Below, one piece after another: positions 12,841-26,952 of a DNA stretch of 64,000 nucleotides. The notes beneath the pieces were generated by a model. That model did not search any database, had not been told where the DNA came from, and saw nothing but the letters and a program-made list of their open reading frames with translations. Origin of the DNA: Metopolophium dirhodum (lineage: Eukaryota; Arthropoda; Insecta; Hemiptera; Aphididae); contig NC_083562.1 in the NCBI RefSeq assembly GCF_019925205.1, positions 17,546,001 to 17,610,000 on the forward strand, given 5' to 3'. The translations under genes were made by a program, and so were the position numbers. Each line of letters begins with the position of its first letter. The stretch's first letter is position 1.

Positions 12841-15800
12841 ATGAAAGATAATATTATGTCTGTCGAAAAGTTTACGGATGCAGAAAAGTGTCTGATATAT
12901 GGAGATACATATTCAAATGTATATAATGAAATAATTGTTTCAGGTACCTATAAATATTATTATAGCATATCTACATTATTTTCATAAAACATAGCATTTT
13001 AATTGATTTTCATTGGCCTAAATTTGTTTTCAGAGGATATAACATCAAATGAAATGAAAAATGTTCTTAAGGGCAACTATGTTGAAGTTTTAGAGAATGA
13101 TTTGTTTTTGGATCTGTACAACGAGTTTGAACATTTGAACAAGTCTAATTTCAGTTCAAATATTGTAAAACATTTAAGTGATTTCTTACATTTGAATCCA
13201 CTAAAGTAGGTGCATATAAATTAATAAGTTAAGTAATGAATTCTATAAATATTCTAGTTATATTGTTCTTACGTTTGTAATGCATCATATTTTCTTAAGA
13301 AGCACCAAAATGTATTTGAATCACGGGGTAAATCCTAATTTAAAGTGTGTACATCCATCATTAAAAATGAATAAGTGTTTATTATTCAGATAAGATATTA
13401 AATTATACACTTTTTCTACAAAAGTCACTAAGGATAATCCCTGATATTTTCTACTGAACCCCGTAGTTCTGTTTAACACTATTGTAAGTAGTTACTGATT
13501 AGCCGAGTTCAATAAGAGCCTAGATGTGAATTATACTTAACATTGTAACAAATATGCCTTTTAGTCCTTTCCTTACAATGAACCCTATTCTTAACATTTT
13601 TTTGTTGTAGTGAGGATGAAAGGCAGTAATATACTTACAAATATGTAGTAATTAGTAACGTATTATAGTTAATAATATATTTCACATATTACATTTTCAT
13701 CAGTACCAAATAATAAATTATTCAGTATTTTATTTTAGCTTCTAGTTTCCAGTGTTAAAAAGTTAAACATAAACCATAAGTATTATTCAAATAATTAAAT
13801 TTAACATTCCGATATATATCATAAAAGTACATGATTGTAATTGATTACTTCCTCAAATTTAGCAACTAAAATTCAAAACTATATAATTGATATACTTTTT
13901 TCATGTATAATATACAGTGGTTTATTATAGGGTATATTTTTGTTTCAGAAACAATACAATTTTTACAATTGGCGTTGCTTGTTATCAGTTCTTCTTACAA
14001 GCAAATTGGACTGGACCTTTGGCATCAAAATTGTATGTTTTATTAGGGATCGACTATAAGCTTCCTACTTGACTATTCTTTATAAATATCCACGAGAAAT
14101 TATAAATATCAGTTCTCTAGGAAAATTGTTCTGTGGAAAAATAAATGTTTGTATAGTAACTTTGTTAATTTATACAGATATAAATTGATCTCTATACTTT
14201 GCCCAATAAAATAACACACTGTAGACCTATAAAAATCTATTTGTTCAGCGCATCCCCCCACGTCACCCAACCTGACCATTCATTTCCATCAAAACTGGTC
14301 CATTGAAGATCGGGTGGCGACGGTTGGAATAGCTGCACGTGCATGTTACCTGGAGGGGGAAATGAGCAATTAGCGAGCGTTCTGCCTAAATGTATTAGTC
14401 TACATGAGCAGAATCGAAATTGTTCTCTCGTTGGACACAGTATGGAATGAGAATGAGAATAAAAATCCCTTAGCTCTAGGAGAAACTTTCCCCAAAAGAG
14501 TACACTCTTTTTCTTAATTTTTTTAGTTATATGTATATTAAATTACATACTAGATTAAATAAGTTAGAATTAAAAATACTCATTAAAGATATATATATAT
14601 TTCAAATTGATTTTCTCTTATATTATAGCCTACTATATATATAATTAAATAAGTGCATGCAACATCTATTCTCACGCTAAGTTCTAATGCCATATCTAAA
14701 GAAAAATAGTTTGAAAAAATTGGAAATAACATTCAAAGTTCACCACATACAGATATTGATATAATAATCTTTAATAAATATTACTTTCCAATCACTATAA
14801 TAATATAATTATTTTCTTGAGGATTTATTTTTTTCATATGCTGGTATTTTAATTTCACAATTTCTCCTGAACATATAGTTTCTTCCGGAAAAGATATACA
14901 TTTTATGAGTTCTGGGCTTACAAAAATAAGTTAATTAAAGGTTCATTACAGAATTAACTCCATATCCCAGATTGTAACTAGTTGGATTACACTTTTTGAT
15001 ATTTGTATTATTTAATGTTATTTTCAGAGATTTAAAGAGTTGGGGTCCAAGCACTGCAGTAATAGAAAGCTTAGTGAATGATTTAGATTGTGTATCTAGA
15101 AAAGTATTGTATCCTGAGCTCTTAGTATTTTCATATGCTGTTTTTAGTAACGATCAGATCAATAATTTTGTAAGAAAATTCAGCAGTAATTTGACAATTA
15201 TTATAATATATTTTATTTGATTTTTTACCACATTTTTTATTTGATTTTTAGACACGATTTTGGTGGCAAATACGAATGCTTTCTACTCTTCAATCATTAT
15301 TAAATGAATTATCAAATGATATAAAAAACATGTTTGAACTGGCTTTTAAACAAATGGAAAACACTGTTTTGGAAACTGATGAAGAAGCTTTATTTAGGAT
15401 AGAGCAATGTAAAATTTATCTTTCTCATTATGGAAATATTACGAAAGCCACTAACTGTTTGAACACTGCAATGAACTTATTGGGTTTAGAACATTCACTT
15501 GTCGGTGAGTTGAAATATTATAATTACTTAATTCTATTTTGAGAATTAAATGGTTTTAGGTGCAATGGGAAAGAGAACTAAATTTCAAGTAAAAGAACTT
15601 GCCCAGTTAACCCTAAATGTGAATTCACATAAGGAAGAAAAGAATACCAATCTATTGACCTCACATGGATGTTGTGATTTACCTAAAGTAAGTATCTGCA
15701 ATCTAGTATAAGAATATAATGACACAATTATTTTAAATCGTGTTTAAATATTTTTATTTTATATAGGATTGTGTGCTTGATGATGAAAATCGTTTACCAG

Positions 15801-18548
15801 ATATCAAGTTTTCTAATGAAAGCGCTGGTAAATTTCCCAAATTGAACAGTCTTCAACAAGCAGCCATCTTAAATACACTGTAAATACTAAATTTAATCTT
15901 ATGTATTATTATTATCCAAAAATTTTAAACAAAGACTTATTTCTTAAAGTGTAATGGAACAAAAGTGTAAGCCCAAAGATGATCTACAATTCGAAGAATT
16001 GCAGCCATATATAAGGGTAAATTTTTTATGATTGATTTCTTAAAATAACAGTAAAATATTTGTTTAATACTATAGTGTTTGGTGTCACAACAATCTGTGT
16101 GGAGTATTCACGTTTCAACTTTGCTCCAACGATCTTTGCTGGAAAGGGATAGTAGGAAATCAGTAGAACGAGCAATGCAGCAAATTGAGGTAAATGTACT
16201 TAAAACAACTGTAGTTAACATTGTAAATTTAATTTAGTTTTTTTTTTTAGTGTTTAGTTAGCAGTTTGGAAGTGTCAAGTCCACTTAATGTTGATAGATT
16301 ATATCTATTTCATTGTTCTTTTGTTTCACCTTCTTGGCAACTTAAAGCATACTTGGGGAATATAATGCTCTCCATTGGTGCAATCCAAAGTGCATTAGAT
16401 TGGTTTTTAGCTCTTGACATGTGGGAGGAATGTGTTGCTTGTTATAATACCCAAGGCCATAGACATAAAGTAAAACTAATTTTAATAATTTAGAATTTTG
16501 ATATTGATCAATATAATTTATAACAGACTGCGGAAATTCTTAAAAACGAGTTAAAATCATCAAATCTTACTGTAGCTAAACATATTTTAATATTATGTCT
16601 ACTTGGAGATGCTACTGATGATATATCTCTTTACGAGGAAGCATGGAAAATTTCAGATTATCGAAGTAGTCGAGCACAAAAACACTGGGCATTTTATTAT
16701 TATACAAGAAAAGAAGTAAGATATATTTTTATTTAAAATGTTTAACTGTGAAAATAATTATTCATATCTAAGACAAAATTTTATTTTTTATATTTACATA
16801 TAGTATAAAGAGAGTATAGATCACTTCAAAAATTCTCTCAAGATAAATTCTTTACAAGAAAACTTGTGGTTTCGACTTGGTTTTGCATGTATGGTTGAAG
16901 AAAGATGGTCAGAAGCTGCAGAAGCTTATAGAAGGTACTGCGACATTGAGAATGACGTGAGTAAATGAAATAGTTAGTTCTAAACTTTCAAATAAATGTC
17001 CTAAAATATTTTTAGAAAAATTGAAACTAGTCAATTTGTAAATCTAATTTTTAGAAACATTCTAAAAATAATTAGTTAAGTTGAGTAGTTTAATTTTTGG
17101 AATTTTTTAAAATATGAATGTATTTTAAGATTAAATTAATTTTAAACAATAACTTTTTCAAAATATTTTTTTGGGAATTTCTTATTTTTTATTAATTTAT
17201 TTATTGTCCCTATAATTTTTATAATTTTTCTCAAAGGTACGTTTAACTATTTTTTTTTATTTGTCAGTTCTTTCTGTTACACTATATAACATAATATGTC
17301 AACACATATTTTTACCACATTTGCACTAGCAGAATAGTTAAAGCTAAATATTTTTCTATGCTTCTAAGTGGTTACATTATTTTTTACTACATTTGGGGAA
17401 ACCAGCAATTCAAGCTTTTTTGTTAAGGTTTTTGGTTGTAGTAATACACAAAATATTTAAGTAATAAATTGTAAACATTTTAATCTTTTAATCAAAAACT
17501 TTTTGGTAGTTGATTAATATATTTTTATTTTGAAATTAAGTGTTTTGAAGCTTGGAACAATTTGGCAAAATGTTACATTAAAAATGGTCAGAAATCAAGA
17601 GCCTATTATGCACTAAAAGAAGCTGTGAAATGTAATTATGAAAGTTGGATGGTTTGGGATAATTTGATGGTAGTCAGTGTGGATTGCGGTTGTTTTGAAG
17701 AGGTATCACTTTTAATTTCTATAACTAAAATAATAATTATAGAACACATACTGAAACAAGTATAATTCTTATTACCATAGGCAATCAAATGCTATCATAG
17801 ATTATTAGATTTAAAAAGTAAGCACGTAGATTTGGAGGTTTTGAGAATTCTAGTGCAAGCCGTACAGAATAATGTTAAAGATGAAAACGATAGGCCAGCA
17901 TCAGAGCATAGGAAATGTTTACTACAACTTTTTGGAAGACTTACATCACAAGTGCGTTAGATTATATTTAAATTTCTTATTACACTGTATTTTTATTAAT
18001 TACAATTATATTTAGGTACAAAATGATGGTGAAATTTGGAAATTGTATGCACATCTAGAAGAAGCTATACCAAAACCGAATAAGGAAACAGCTGATAAAG
18101 TTTTACACCATTTACAATGCGCCCATCGTTTCACCACACAGGGCAACAAGTGGACACAAGAAAAAAATTCTTGTTTGTTTGTCTCAAGATTATCATTAGA
18201 GCTAGCTGAAGGTATGTTACTAAATATATATTTTGTTTTAAATAAATTTTATTCAATATTGTATTTATGTATTTGAATTTGCAGCATACATTAGCTGTAG
18301 TAACCAAACAGAAAATCATGACCAAAAAAAACGGTTTCTATCATCTGCAAAGATAATGCTAGTGTCAGTGGTCTCGCAAATTGAAGTGTGTTAAATCATT
18401 TTTGTACGTTTATTTTTATTTTGTTTTAAATTTTTATATTTTGCAGAAAGAAAAAGATCTAATGGAAAGTGCAGACATAAGAGAAGAATTTGAAAAAGTA
18501 AAAAATAATTTAAACGAAATCAAACTTCAACTTTCAGCAGAAGTGTAG
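12841..18548 (+). CDS. TTC27: Tetratricopeptide repeat protein 27 (TTC27), 17 exons
   Basis: The exons are 12841-12943, 13034-13205, 13949-14032, 15028-15169, 15252-15504, 15560-15687, 15767-15879, 15950-16016, 16076-16189, 16251-16469, 16527-16715, 16804-16956, 17541-17702, 17781-17951, 18016-18211, 18285-18385 and 18447-18548. All junctions are GT-AG and in phase, giving 822 residues, close to the roughly 840 of the human orthologue. Family landmarks are NWTGP at residues 111-115, GKRTKFQ near 255-261, SRAQKHWA at the end of exon 11, and TPR helices around 548-613 (NLWFRLGFACMVEERWSEA, then CFEAWNNLAKCYIKNGQKS). TTC27 (yeast Emw1 family) is a superhelical TPR protein linked to folding of large splicing proteins; that role is known from the family, not seen here. 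The start is the first in-frame ATG of exon 1. It converges on the UPF0598 gene. Intron 3 (995 bases) holds a GC-richer repeat-like insert near 14,240-14,420. Confidence 0.95.
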
Positions 18549-18705
18549 ATATTTTTGATAATTATTATTTGTTTTCCTTATTATAAAAGTTGCTGTAACA
18601 ATATTCTATTTGATATGTAATAACACAAAGCTGTAATACAAAATTGAAAATATTCTGAAAAAGATTTGATTATTCCATAAGTTTTATATAAGCAGATTCA
18701 AACTC

Positions 18706-18711
18706 AATAAA
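18706..18711 (+). terminator. Polyadenylation signal of TTC27
   Basis: AATAAA lies about 158 bases after the TTC27 stop. A short 3' UTR fits the convergent neighbour. Confidence 0.6.
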
Positions 18712-18968
18712 AGTATTAAAAATCCCAAACTAAATAATCAATGTTTTTCTGTAAAATATTGAGCCTAATATAATAAAAAATTGAATACAATATTATTAGG
18801 GTAATATGAACATAATATCCTTTTTACTGTAATCCAACCTGCACAGAGTATATATAGTATCTCTTAAACTAATAGTAAGTGCAGAAATAAACTATTGTAA
18901 TCAAATAAATAACAAAATGCTCAGATCAACTTCAATATAATTATAACATATTGGTTTTTGACAAATAT

Positions 18969-18974
18969 TTTATT
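18969..18974 (-). terminator. Polyadenylation signal of the UPF0598 gene
   Basis: TTTATT on the + strand (AATAAA on the minus) lies about 39 bases past the stop. Only about 460 bases separate the two convergent coding regions. Confidence 0.6.
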
Positions 18975-19012
18975 TTAGATTAACACTATTCACATAAAAA
19001 CTTGAATTTTGC

Positions 19013-20292
19013 TTATTTGCGGATCAAGTGCTTGAACCAATCAGGGTCTAAAACATACTTTTTATCATTCCACAAAAAATGTGTGGGCACATAATTGTTC
19101 GTATCATTGTATATGAACATTTTACTAAATTCAACAGCTGTTCTAGATGATACAAGTCCTATTGAGCCGTGTTGCTCATTGGCTGGATGGTACACTCTAC
19201 CATTTTCAACATCCATCCAAAGCTTATCGGGTTGAAATAAAACTGTCAACTTTGGACCAGCATGGTTATGACAAAATAACATATTGCCATCATTACCTTT
19301 GATTACCTGATTGAACACAATTGGATGGTCATCACATCTAACAAAATTCCGTTCTCTACCACATAATGATATCCATGGGAAGTGTTCTTTATATCGATCA
19401 GTTGTGTTTAATTTTAATCGTTTGAAAAAAAAAACCAAAAAATCTATTTCTGAAAATAAAAAAATGTATTGAAATATTTTAAAACAAAATATCTTGAAAT
19501 TGTAAATTGAAAAAAAGCAATTAAGTTTTCATTTTCAATATAAAACATGTTTAAACAAACAACAAAATATTTACCTTTATAAGCTGATGTGAAATTTTTC
19601 ATTTTGCTATCATCCAGAAAAAGCTAAAAATTACATATATTTTGATATTAATTAATTTATTTAATAACAATTTGTTATATTTGTTTACTATATAAGGTTG
19701 AATTAAGTATTTAAAAAAATGTAAGTTTTCAATGTTTAATAACTAATAAGACATTTTAAGGTGGCTGATATTTTAATAGATATAATCAATGCATTTCTTC
19801 CAAAGGTTATGTTATGTAAAAAAATCATACAAATAACGAAGTGTTTAGAAAAAAATGTTGTACGATAATATAAGAATTAATTGATTGGTTTCATTTAACA
19901 TATTAGTTTTAGATTCTAAAATATTACAAGGAATGGTGAAACTTATATCTAGAAAGTTTCACTATGAGGTGGGAATTTTTTTGGAAATAAATAACCTATT
20001 GTTTTTAAAGCATAACAATTTTGTATAAAAACAACTATTTTGTACTAAATATTTTCTTACATATTTCAGTTAACCTATTAACACAAATTTATCTACTAAC
20101 CATTCCTTGGTGATCTATATAATAGAAATATTCTCTTATTTTGTTCTCTGGCGATTGTCCTTGTACATATTGTACTGTAGAGTATGTTTTATTTTCGGAT
20201 TTAATCTGAAATTTACTTTTAAAAATGTTGAAATTCTTCAAAAAGCAGTGACTTTTTATACATTCTGAAAACATAGTTTTTGTTGTATACAT
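19013..20292 (-). CDS. UPF0598 family protein (C8orf82 homologue), 3 exons
   Basis: The exons on the minus strand are 20,292-20,101, 19,623-19,575 and 19,449-19,013. They sum to 678 bases, giving 225 residues and a stop; the human homologue is about 216. Diagnostic blocks are EYFYYIDHQG (54-63), LFLDDSKMKNF (65-75), CGRERNF (110-116) and GRVYHPA with a following GLVSS. The function of the family is not established. The human member has been placed in mitochondria, and the basic, Phe-rich first 40 residues could be a targeting sequence. I chose the ATG at 20,292. The frame is open further upstream but only with a TTG before it, so a longer N-terminus from an upstream exon is possible. It is head to head with mRpS17, about 860 bases apart. 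Confidence 0.93.
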
Positions 20293-21149
20293 AGGTACTT
20301 GGTTTTTAAGGACTGCTGTAGCACCGTGGATAAACAATCTTTATTAACAAAAAACAAAGTATTATATTATAATATAATTTTGTGTTATAAACAGGATATT
20401 AAGAATATTCTATACTTTCAATAATTCTATCTTTTATAAATTGATATATTTTATACAATAATTGTTCAATACAAAACCAGTGATAACAATTTACTTAAAA
20501 ATTAAAATGTATAATAACTCTATTAGAATTTTTTTTTTCATTTGAGCGTACAAACACAGACAAATGCTTGTGCCTCAAATCTGGGATTCTCAAATGGTTT
20601 AATTATCTAAATAGGTTAATTTGTATTCTAAGCGTAATTGTTAGTCATATATTAGATAATGAACATTTCAATGTTTGTTATGTCCCATTCTACAAACCTT
20701 GTGTCCCCTACTAGTAATTATGACGTTATCCAATACAATAATTATACTTATAAGTCATAACTTATAATAAAACTAATATACATAAGTCATGCTATAGCTT
20801 AAGTAAAGTCCACAGGCACGAACTGTTTTTTTTTTTTGGAAGTCACTAATTACTATGAAAAATATGTCATTTTCATTTTTCACTATTTTTAAATTTCACA
20901 TTATTATAATCAGTATGTTATCAGTATTCGGTACTCTCTATCCGTGGTTCTAAGATAATAATTTATTATCTACAAAAATATTTTTGAGTTGAGAGATAAG
21001 ACGATTGCGGATTGGGTATATTTTATTCTGTAATTATTATTTTCATGCATATTTTGAAGTCATAACACTAGTATCGAGATTTGAGTTTTCTTTTTACATT
21101 TCCGTTTTAATATTATTAATTTATAGTTGAATTTATAACAATCGCAGAT
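20293..21149. promoter_or_regulatory. Shared upstream region of two divergent mitochondrial-type genes
   Basis: The 857 bases lie between the start codons of UPF0598 (-) and mRpS17 (+). They are AT-rich, with T runs near 20,529 and 20,826. I see no clear TATA box or known motif. A shared promoter is possible but inferred only from layout. Confidence 0.4.
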
Positions 21150-22338
21150 ATGAGTTTAGTTGGAGTTACTAGATCTTTACTGCTTTTGGGACGGTGTGCT
21201 CCGTCAGTCAAACAGAATGCATCAAAAATTATTGTTAAGAAATTAGAATTAGACCAGAACCTATTAATGGTGAGTAATTTTTTATCTACTTTACATAAAT
21301 AATATTTGTATTGATTTTTTTTATAGTATTTTCATAAAGATGAAGTTTATTATGCTCATGATCCAGAACAACAGTGTAAGACGGGTGATGTCGTGCTCAT
21401 CCAAGAATTATCAGAAAAACTAACAACCCACATTACTCATCAAGTGCTCAAAGTGGTGTATCCTTTAGGTGATGTTACAGATCCTATATCTAATAAAAAA
21501 GTAGCAGCGCTTCGAAGTGGAACAGTTTGTTACAGGTTTGTCAAAACAATGGTTGTGTAGGTACTTCTTATATGAATGAATTCCTATATTTTTTTATAAA
21601 TTTGTTTATCATTAGAATATCTCTTGTTAGATGCTTCTTAATTCTGTTACAATTATAATGGTCTTATAAGATATCTGACATTACCATGTGTAACTATGTT
21701 ACACTGTAATTTGTAATTACCTATGTTTACACTGTTGTATTATTTTATAAGTAACTAGTAAGGTAAATTAATATAAACTTACAGCGCTGAAATTAATTTA
21801 AAATTTAAAGTTAAACAAGTAAAATAGCTGTGATAATATTAATAGGTACTTATTACATTCTTCAACTCACTATGCTCATTACTAGTAGTAAAAATAAGAC
21901 GATTTATAATAAGTTTATTTTTATAGATGTCAAAATAAATAATTGTTATTACCTAAATAATAGAATAAATACTCATTTATAATTATTAATTAAACTCTTA
22001 TATTGTACTTATTAGTTACTATCCTAGAATAAATTAAAACAAATAGGTATAAAAAAATGTTAAATATATTATCTAAATTGTAAAATTTTTAAAATTTGAA
22101 TTTTAAATGTCCTAAAAGTAAAATTATAGAATATGTGTTTTATATTTTTAAATTTCTATTTTTTAGGGACGATTTAGAAGAAATTGATAATCTGTATGGT
22201 CTAACCAAGAAACGATTCAATTATGTTAACGCACCCAATAGAGGATGGCAAGAGGACAAAAAAGATTTTTCTCACAAAAAAAGCTACATCAAATACCATG
22301 AATCTGAAGAAGAACAGCCATATTCAGTTCCAAGATAA
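21150..22338 (+). CDS. mRpS17: Mitochondrial ribosomal protein S17 (uS17m)
   Basis: The exons are 21,150-21,269, 21,327-21,535 and 22,167-22,338, with GT-AG junctions in phase, giving 166 residues. Hallmarks are KQNASKI (21-27), AHDPEQQCKTGDVVLI (50-65) and VVYPLGDVTDP (83-93), followed by a basic and acidic C-terminal tail with GWQEDKKDF that insect orthologues share. uS17m is a primary rRNA-binding protein of the mitochondrial small subunit. The N-terminus is short, so the presequence merges with the S17 fold. Intron 2 is 631 bases and AT-rich. No canonical AATAAA is obvious immediately downstream. Confidence 0.95.
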
Positions 22339-23984
22339 ATGTTTAATTAATATATTTAACATTTTTGTTTGTATGTAGGAAACATAGTTTATTAATAATA
22401 TTGAAATATAATGTATCAATTTTTCAAAGTTTTATATTGATGTCTATTAAGAAAATATGCATTTCATTTGACTTTATAAAACTATAAAACAAAAAGTCTT
22501 CCATGTAATAATTTTTATTTTTTAAAACAACCCTACAGCAGTGTATTAAACGTATTACTTAATAGTTATTATACAGTATTTGAGTTAAGAAACACAGTCG
22601 GAGGTTTAATTATGCTCAGGGGCATGGCATTACTACTCCGCAGGTTTACAGATATTTGACTTGGCGGGGGTAACAAATGAGTGTTGCCTGACTGCTACCA
22701 ACAAAAACTAGTTGTTTCTTGACTTAAACAGAGTATAGTTATTATTATAATTTAATATTGATATATCATAATATATTATGTAATATACAATATAAAATAG
22801 TATTGTGCATTAGACAAAATTTGACCAGAAAAATCTTTTTAATTCTGAAATCAACATGCTCTAAATTGGATTTATATATTAATTAGTGCAGATGCACATT
22901 TATTTATTTTTCCTTTTATTCATAATATGAATAATTTATATGAGAAAAACTAATTTTATTTTATCATATAGATTGGTTATGTTACCAATTTTTGTATTTC
23001 ATATTACCAAAATTCGACTGAAAATATTTATTTTTTTGTTTTATTTTACTGGTCAGATATGCGCCAATGCTGTATTTCTATTTTTGTATCTCAACTACCA
23101 TCAACATATGTGTAAAACATTTTTTGTGCAATAGTTCTGCTTGATAATTTCCTTTCCAAATTTCCAATGATAAATCTATTTTCCTTCTACTATGTGTACA
23201 AGCGTAATTCTTTGTAAGACAGAAAAAAATACTTGCATATTAATATATATATAACACATAACATATACGTAGATACAATGATAGAATTAAATTATTTTTA
23301 AAACGCTCAAACTAAGATTATCTGTGGCAAGGCCGAGATAAATGTAAATTTGATTAAAAAACTGTTACAATGCATTTTGGATTTGCAAACTATTTTCTTT
23401 GCCTTAGATTTATTTTTGAATGAATTTTTATGTTTTACTATACTGAACATAAAGCATAAAATATTTATTTATTATTTAAGTAATGTATGCCCACATGGAG
23501 CTAAACTACAGTTAATATGATATTAAACATGTATGATATAGGTACATGATGTGAAATGTAGGTAATTAATTTACACTAAAAAACATTTGATTATTTTAAT
23601 GTTGTCTTATTATCAACAAAAAAATTTAAATCTTCCAAAGCATTACAGACATTTTACATACCTATGATACATAGGGATAGAGCTGCTTAGCTTAGAACAA
23701 AAATGTTTCCTTGTGTTTTTGTGTAGACTATAGAAACTACGAAAAACGAGTGTTAAATTGTTGTACATTAAATGAGATAATTTGTAATAAATCTGGTCTT
23801 ATATGGTCATTTAAAAGTTTAAACATAATATAGCTACAATCATTTGCGGATACAAGGGGGTTATTGGGATTTGGAGCTTTGTAATAATAAATATAGGTAC
23901 CTATGCAATAAGGAAATTTCTTTATTATAAAATTCGGTTATTATTATTTGTGTTAAAAAGGATATAAAAAATATAGGACCAGGA
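22339..23984. other. Intergenic, AT-rich
   Basis: I see no gene. A GC-richer stretch near 22,590-22,720 may be an old repeat. A 64-codon open frame at 22,940-23,134 has AT-driven composition and no family features. Confidence 0.5.
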
Positions 23985-24110
23985 ATCAGATGGTGAGAAG
24001 CGGCAGAGGACAGGAACAGATGGCAAGATTTGTATTTAGCGACATGGTCTTAATGGCCGAAACCTAGAAGAAGAAGAAGATATTATTATTATTTTATAAT
24101 ATGTATGTAT
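23985..24110 (+). pseudogene. LINE 3' end fragment with simple-repeat tail
   Basis: The + strand reads DRNRWQDLYLATWS, resembling the last conserved residues of non-LTR reverse transcriptases. It is followed by (AGA)n and (ATT)n at 24,067-24,095, a typical LINE tail. Very 5'-truncated. Confidence 0.5.
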
Positions 24111-24788
24111 GATGAATACCATCGATTTCCTATGGAGCGATTTTCTTATTTTGTTATAATTCAAACACGAATACCAAAGCGACCTCAAAATAACCATAGA
24201 TTATATTATATATGTCTGTGGTATGGTTGTAGCCTAGTAATCTGAGACCGTGGTTGTAGCATAGATTGTTTATAGAATATATTGTGATGTAGGTACCTCA
24301 GTACCTGTAGTACTAGTCTATTGCTAATTTTCAAAATTTTCAGTGAATTTACTGTACAATAAATATGGAATAAGCAGCAGATCAGTATGGTACCTACCTA
24401 CTTAGTAATAATTTAATAATATTGTACCTTATTCTGACTAAAGATAAATTAATGTCGTACTAAATATAATTGTTTTATTTATTTTAACTACTGTTCCAAC
24501 TTCCAAGGTAACAATAGTATTGTACTGTCAGTCATCAATCAACTGTTCAATGTAAATTGGTAATAACAACGAATTGTTTTTAAATTAGTCCATGTTAAAG
24601 AATAATTATGATTTATGACTATTTAAAATCAAATTAAATCCAATCTATATCTATAAAAACACAAACTTAAAATTTTGTACTTACCTAACTAAACCGGTAT
24701 TGTATTTTTATCAACACTTATAATACACAATTTGTATTTTTTCAACAACAAACACATAAGACAAAACAATTTAAACCAGATATTTGTA
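24111..24788. other. Intergenic, AT-rich
   Basis: I see nothing coding or structured here. Confidence 0.5.
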
Positions 24789-24794
24789 TTTATT
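24789..24794 (-). terminator. Polyadenylation signal of the secreted peptide gene
   Basis: AATAAA on the minus strand lies about 98 bases past the stop at 24,892. Confidence 0.55.
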
Positions 24795-24891
24795 TTTAAC
24801 CATTACATATATTATATAAGAAATAAGTTTAAATTTGAGATTATGTTTGGATATCGTGCAGGTAATAATAATTGTAAGTCATCCCTGTATC

Positions 24892-26952
24892 TTATTTGAA
24901 TTGAGACAGATATTGCGGGTAGTCGTCCGAATAACCAAATGAGTGGGAATACGGAGTTGCGTAACCGATAGAAACACCTGCAAATCAAAAAGTATTTATT
25001 ATTAAAAATATAATATCCATTTACGATTTACCTATATGTATTAGGTGTGCATGCGTTCTTCTTGAGTATTTATTATTTTGACTATTTAAAGTAATTCATT
25101 ACCTAAACCACTTCTGTATCCGTATCCATAAGGCGAGTACCGTGGATAACCACCGAAACCAAACGAAAACGGCAAATGGCCATACGATGTTTCTGCAGTT
25201 TTCATGTCCTCATTTGTCGCCACTCCGGCTGGTTGTGCAGCGGGCATTGCGAATGCGACATTCAGCACTGCCAAGCACATCAGGATCTGGAATATAGAAT
25301 AAAAACCATGTATTATTTAATACCCTTTTAGATAATGGTTATTGTTCATTTAAATAATTCGATTTTTAAAAAAATATTTAGGTAAGTGGAACCATGTACC
25401 TAACTAATAGTTATTATTTATACCTAACTTATTAGAATTATTACTCAATACTCATCGAACATTATATTATTGTTGACCACATTATTAAGAGGATGTCAAC
25501 GCAATATCTGTTTTCTGTCTTAGACCTCATGATAGTAAAACGCTTTCGCCTAAAATCGTTGTTTATGATTTTTGAGTAATCTTAGAGTAATATACCTACT
25601 AATATAAGTAATATAACCATTAATTACAACAATTATAGAGAGTATTATTTTTGAAGGTACCCATGACACATCAGCCTTTTATTTTATTACTATTTTAATT
25701 TTAATTTTATTATTACCTATTATTATTCGAATGCCAATTTGACTTTCAATATAAATAGACATTTTTGTAAATTTAAATTATGTTTAAATTGTTTTGAGAC
25801 AATATTTAGACCAATCGATGTGTCATACCCTCAAAAATATTGTTCTCTATCGTTATTAAAATTGGTGACTTTACTATAAGATTACTTAAAAATATGAAAA
25901 AAATGATTTTGCTTAAATGCGTTTTATCTATGTTGCGCGTAGATATAAAGTGCGCTGACATCATCTTTAAGTTATTATTTCTTAACTTTTGAATTTACCA
26001 ACTTATTTGACAGTTGAATTGAATTTAAAACATATTTTTTTTAATCCAACATTTGAATTGGAGTGAATAGATCTATTATCAAATTATTCAAATTTTGGGA
26101 CAAGTTAAGAGCATATTATTGTTATATATTTTTTTGTAAATAAAGAAAATTAATAATATTGCAAATATGATGATGAAGTTGATTCTAATAACATAAAATG
26201 GTAGAGACTATAGTATTGATACCTAACTGATTTAGTAAGACTGACACAACACATCGGTATGACGTCCTATTAAAATTATTGTATTATTCAAATCAAAATG
26301 ATTTGTTTTATATAACTATTTATTGTTTGAATGCTACCTATGAATCAAAAAATAAATTTATTTTATTTTATTATTGTTTTAAGGTTTTGTTTTTTTCCCA
26401 ATAGTAGATATACCATATACCCCATATTAAAATGATACCTTCTTTTGGAACATATTGCATAACAACTAAAAATTCTAAGATATATTAACTATCAAGAACA
26501 CAACAAAGTAAAATCAAGTAATTAAGTAGTTATTTTAAATTGTCAACTGTTATTAAACACATGAATTTACAAACAAAAATAAATATGTATATTTATATTA
26601 TATTATATATAAATATATAATTCTGTTTTTGATATTTGATAATGATTAATAGATAAGTATAATTTATAATATGGTAAGGCTTTACTACTTAGTTCTTCAT
26701 CTAGATACTAAATTATTTTGAATTGTGAAATACTGTTACTCACATTTGTTGAAAATAAAGATGATATACTTATATACCACCACAAAAACACGTGAAATAT
26801 ATTATATTTTTAATTACTTGATATTTAAAAATTTAAGAAATCCAATTCATACAGATATGTAATAATATAAAATACGACTAAAATACCTAATAAAATATAA
26901 ATTTGAATATGTACAAGAAAATTTAACTTACCATAGTAAATGTAGCAGCCAT
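24892..26952 (-). CDS. Small secreted Gly/Tyr-rich peptide, 3 exons
   Basis: The exons on the minus strand are 26,952-26,932, 25,286-25,103 and 24,977-24,892. The phases agree and give 96 residues. Residues 1-20 form a signal peptide (MILMCLAVLNVAFA core), with likely cleavage after Ala20. The mature part begins MPAAQPAG. The centre is rich in Gly, Tyr, Phe and Pro (GFGGYPRYSPYGYGYRSG), and the end is acidic and aromatic. The composition resembles insect cuticle-associated or neuropeptide-like precursor proteins, but there is no chitin-binding R&R motif and I cannot name a family. The first coding exon is only seven codons, a common layout in insect cuticle genes, where the signal peptide is split by intron 1. 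That intron contains a TTAA-flanked MITE. Confidence 0.85.
25485..25970. mobile_element. TTAA-flanked MITE inside intron 1 of the secreted peptide gene
   Basis: TTAA occurs at both ends. The left end is GAGGATGTCAACGCA and the right end is the inverse, TGCGCTGACATCATC. The body is about 478 bp, with no coding capacity. It is a diverged copy of the family at 27,566-28,019. Confidence 0.75.

Noticed and set aside
22590..22720. Possible tRNA-like GC-richer stretch
   Set aside because: No A-box and B-box pair or cloverleaf could be drawn.
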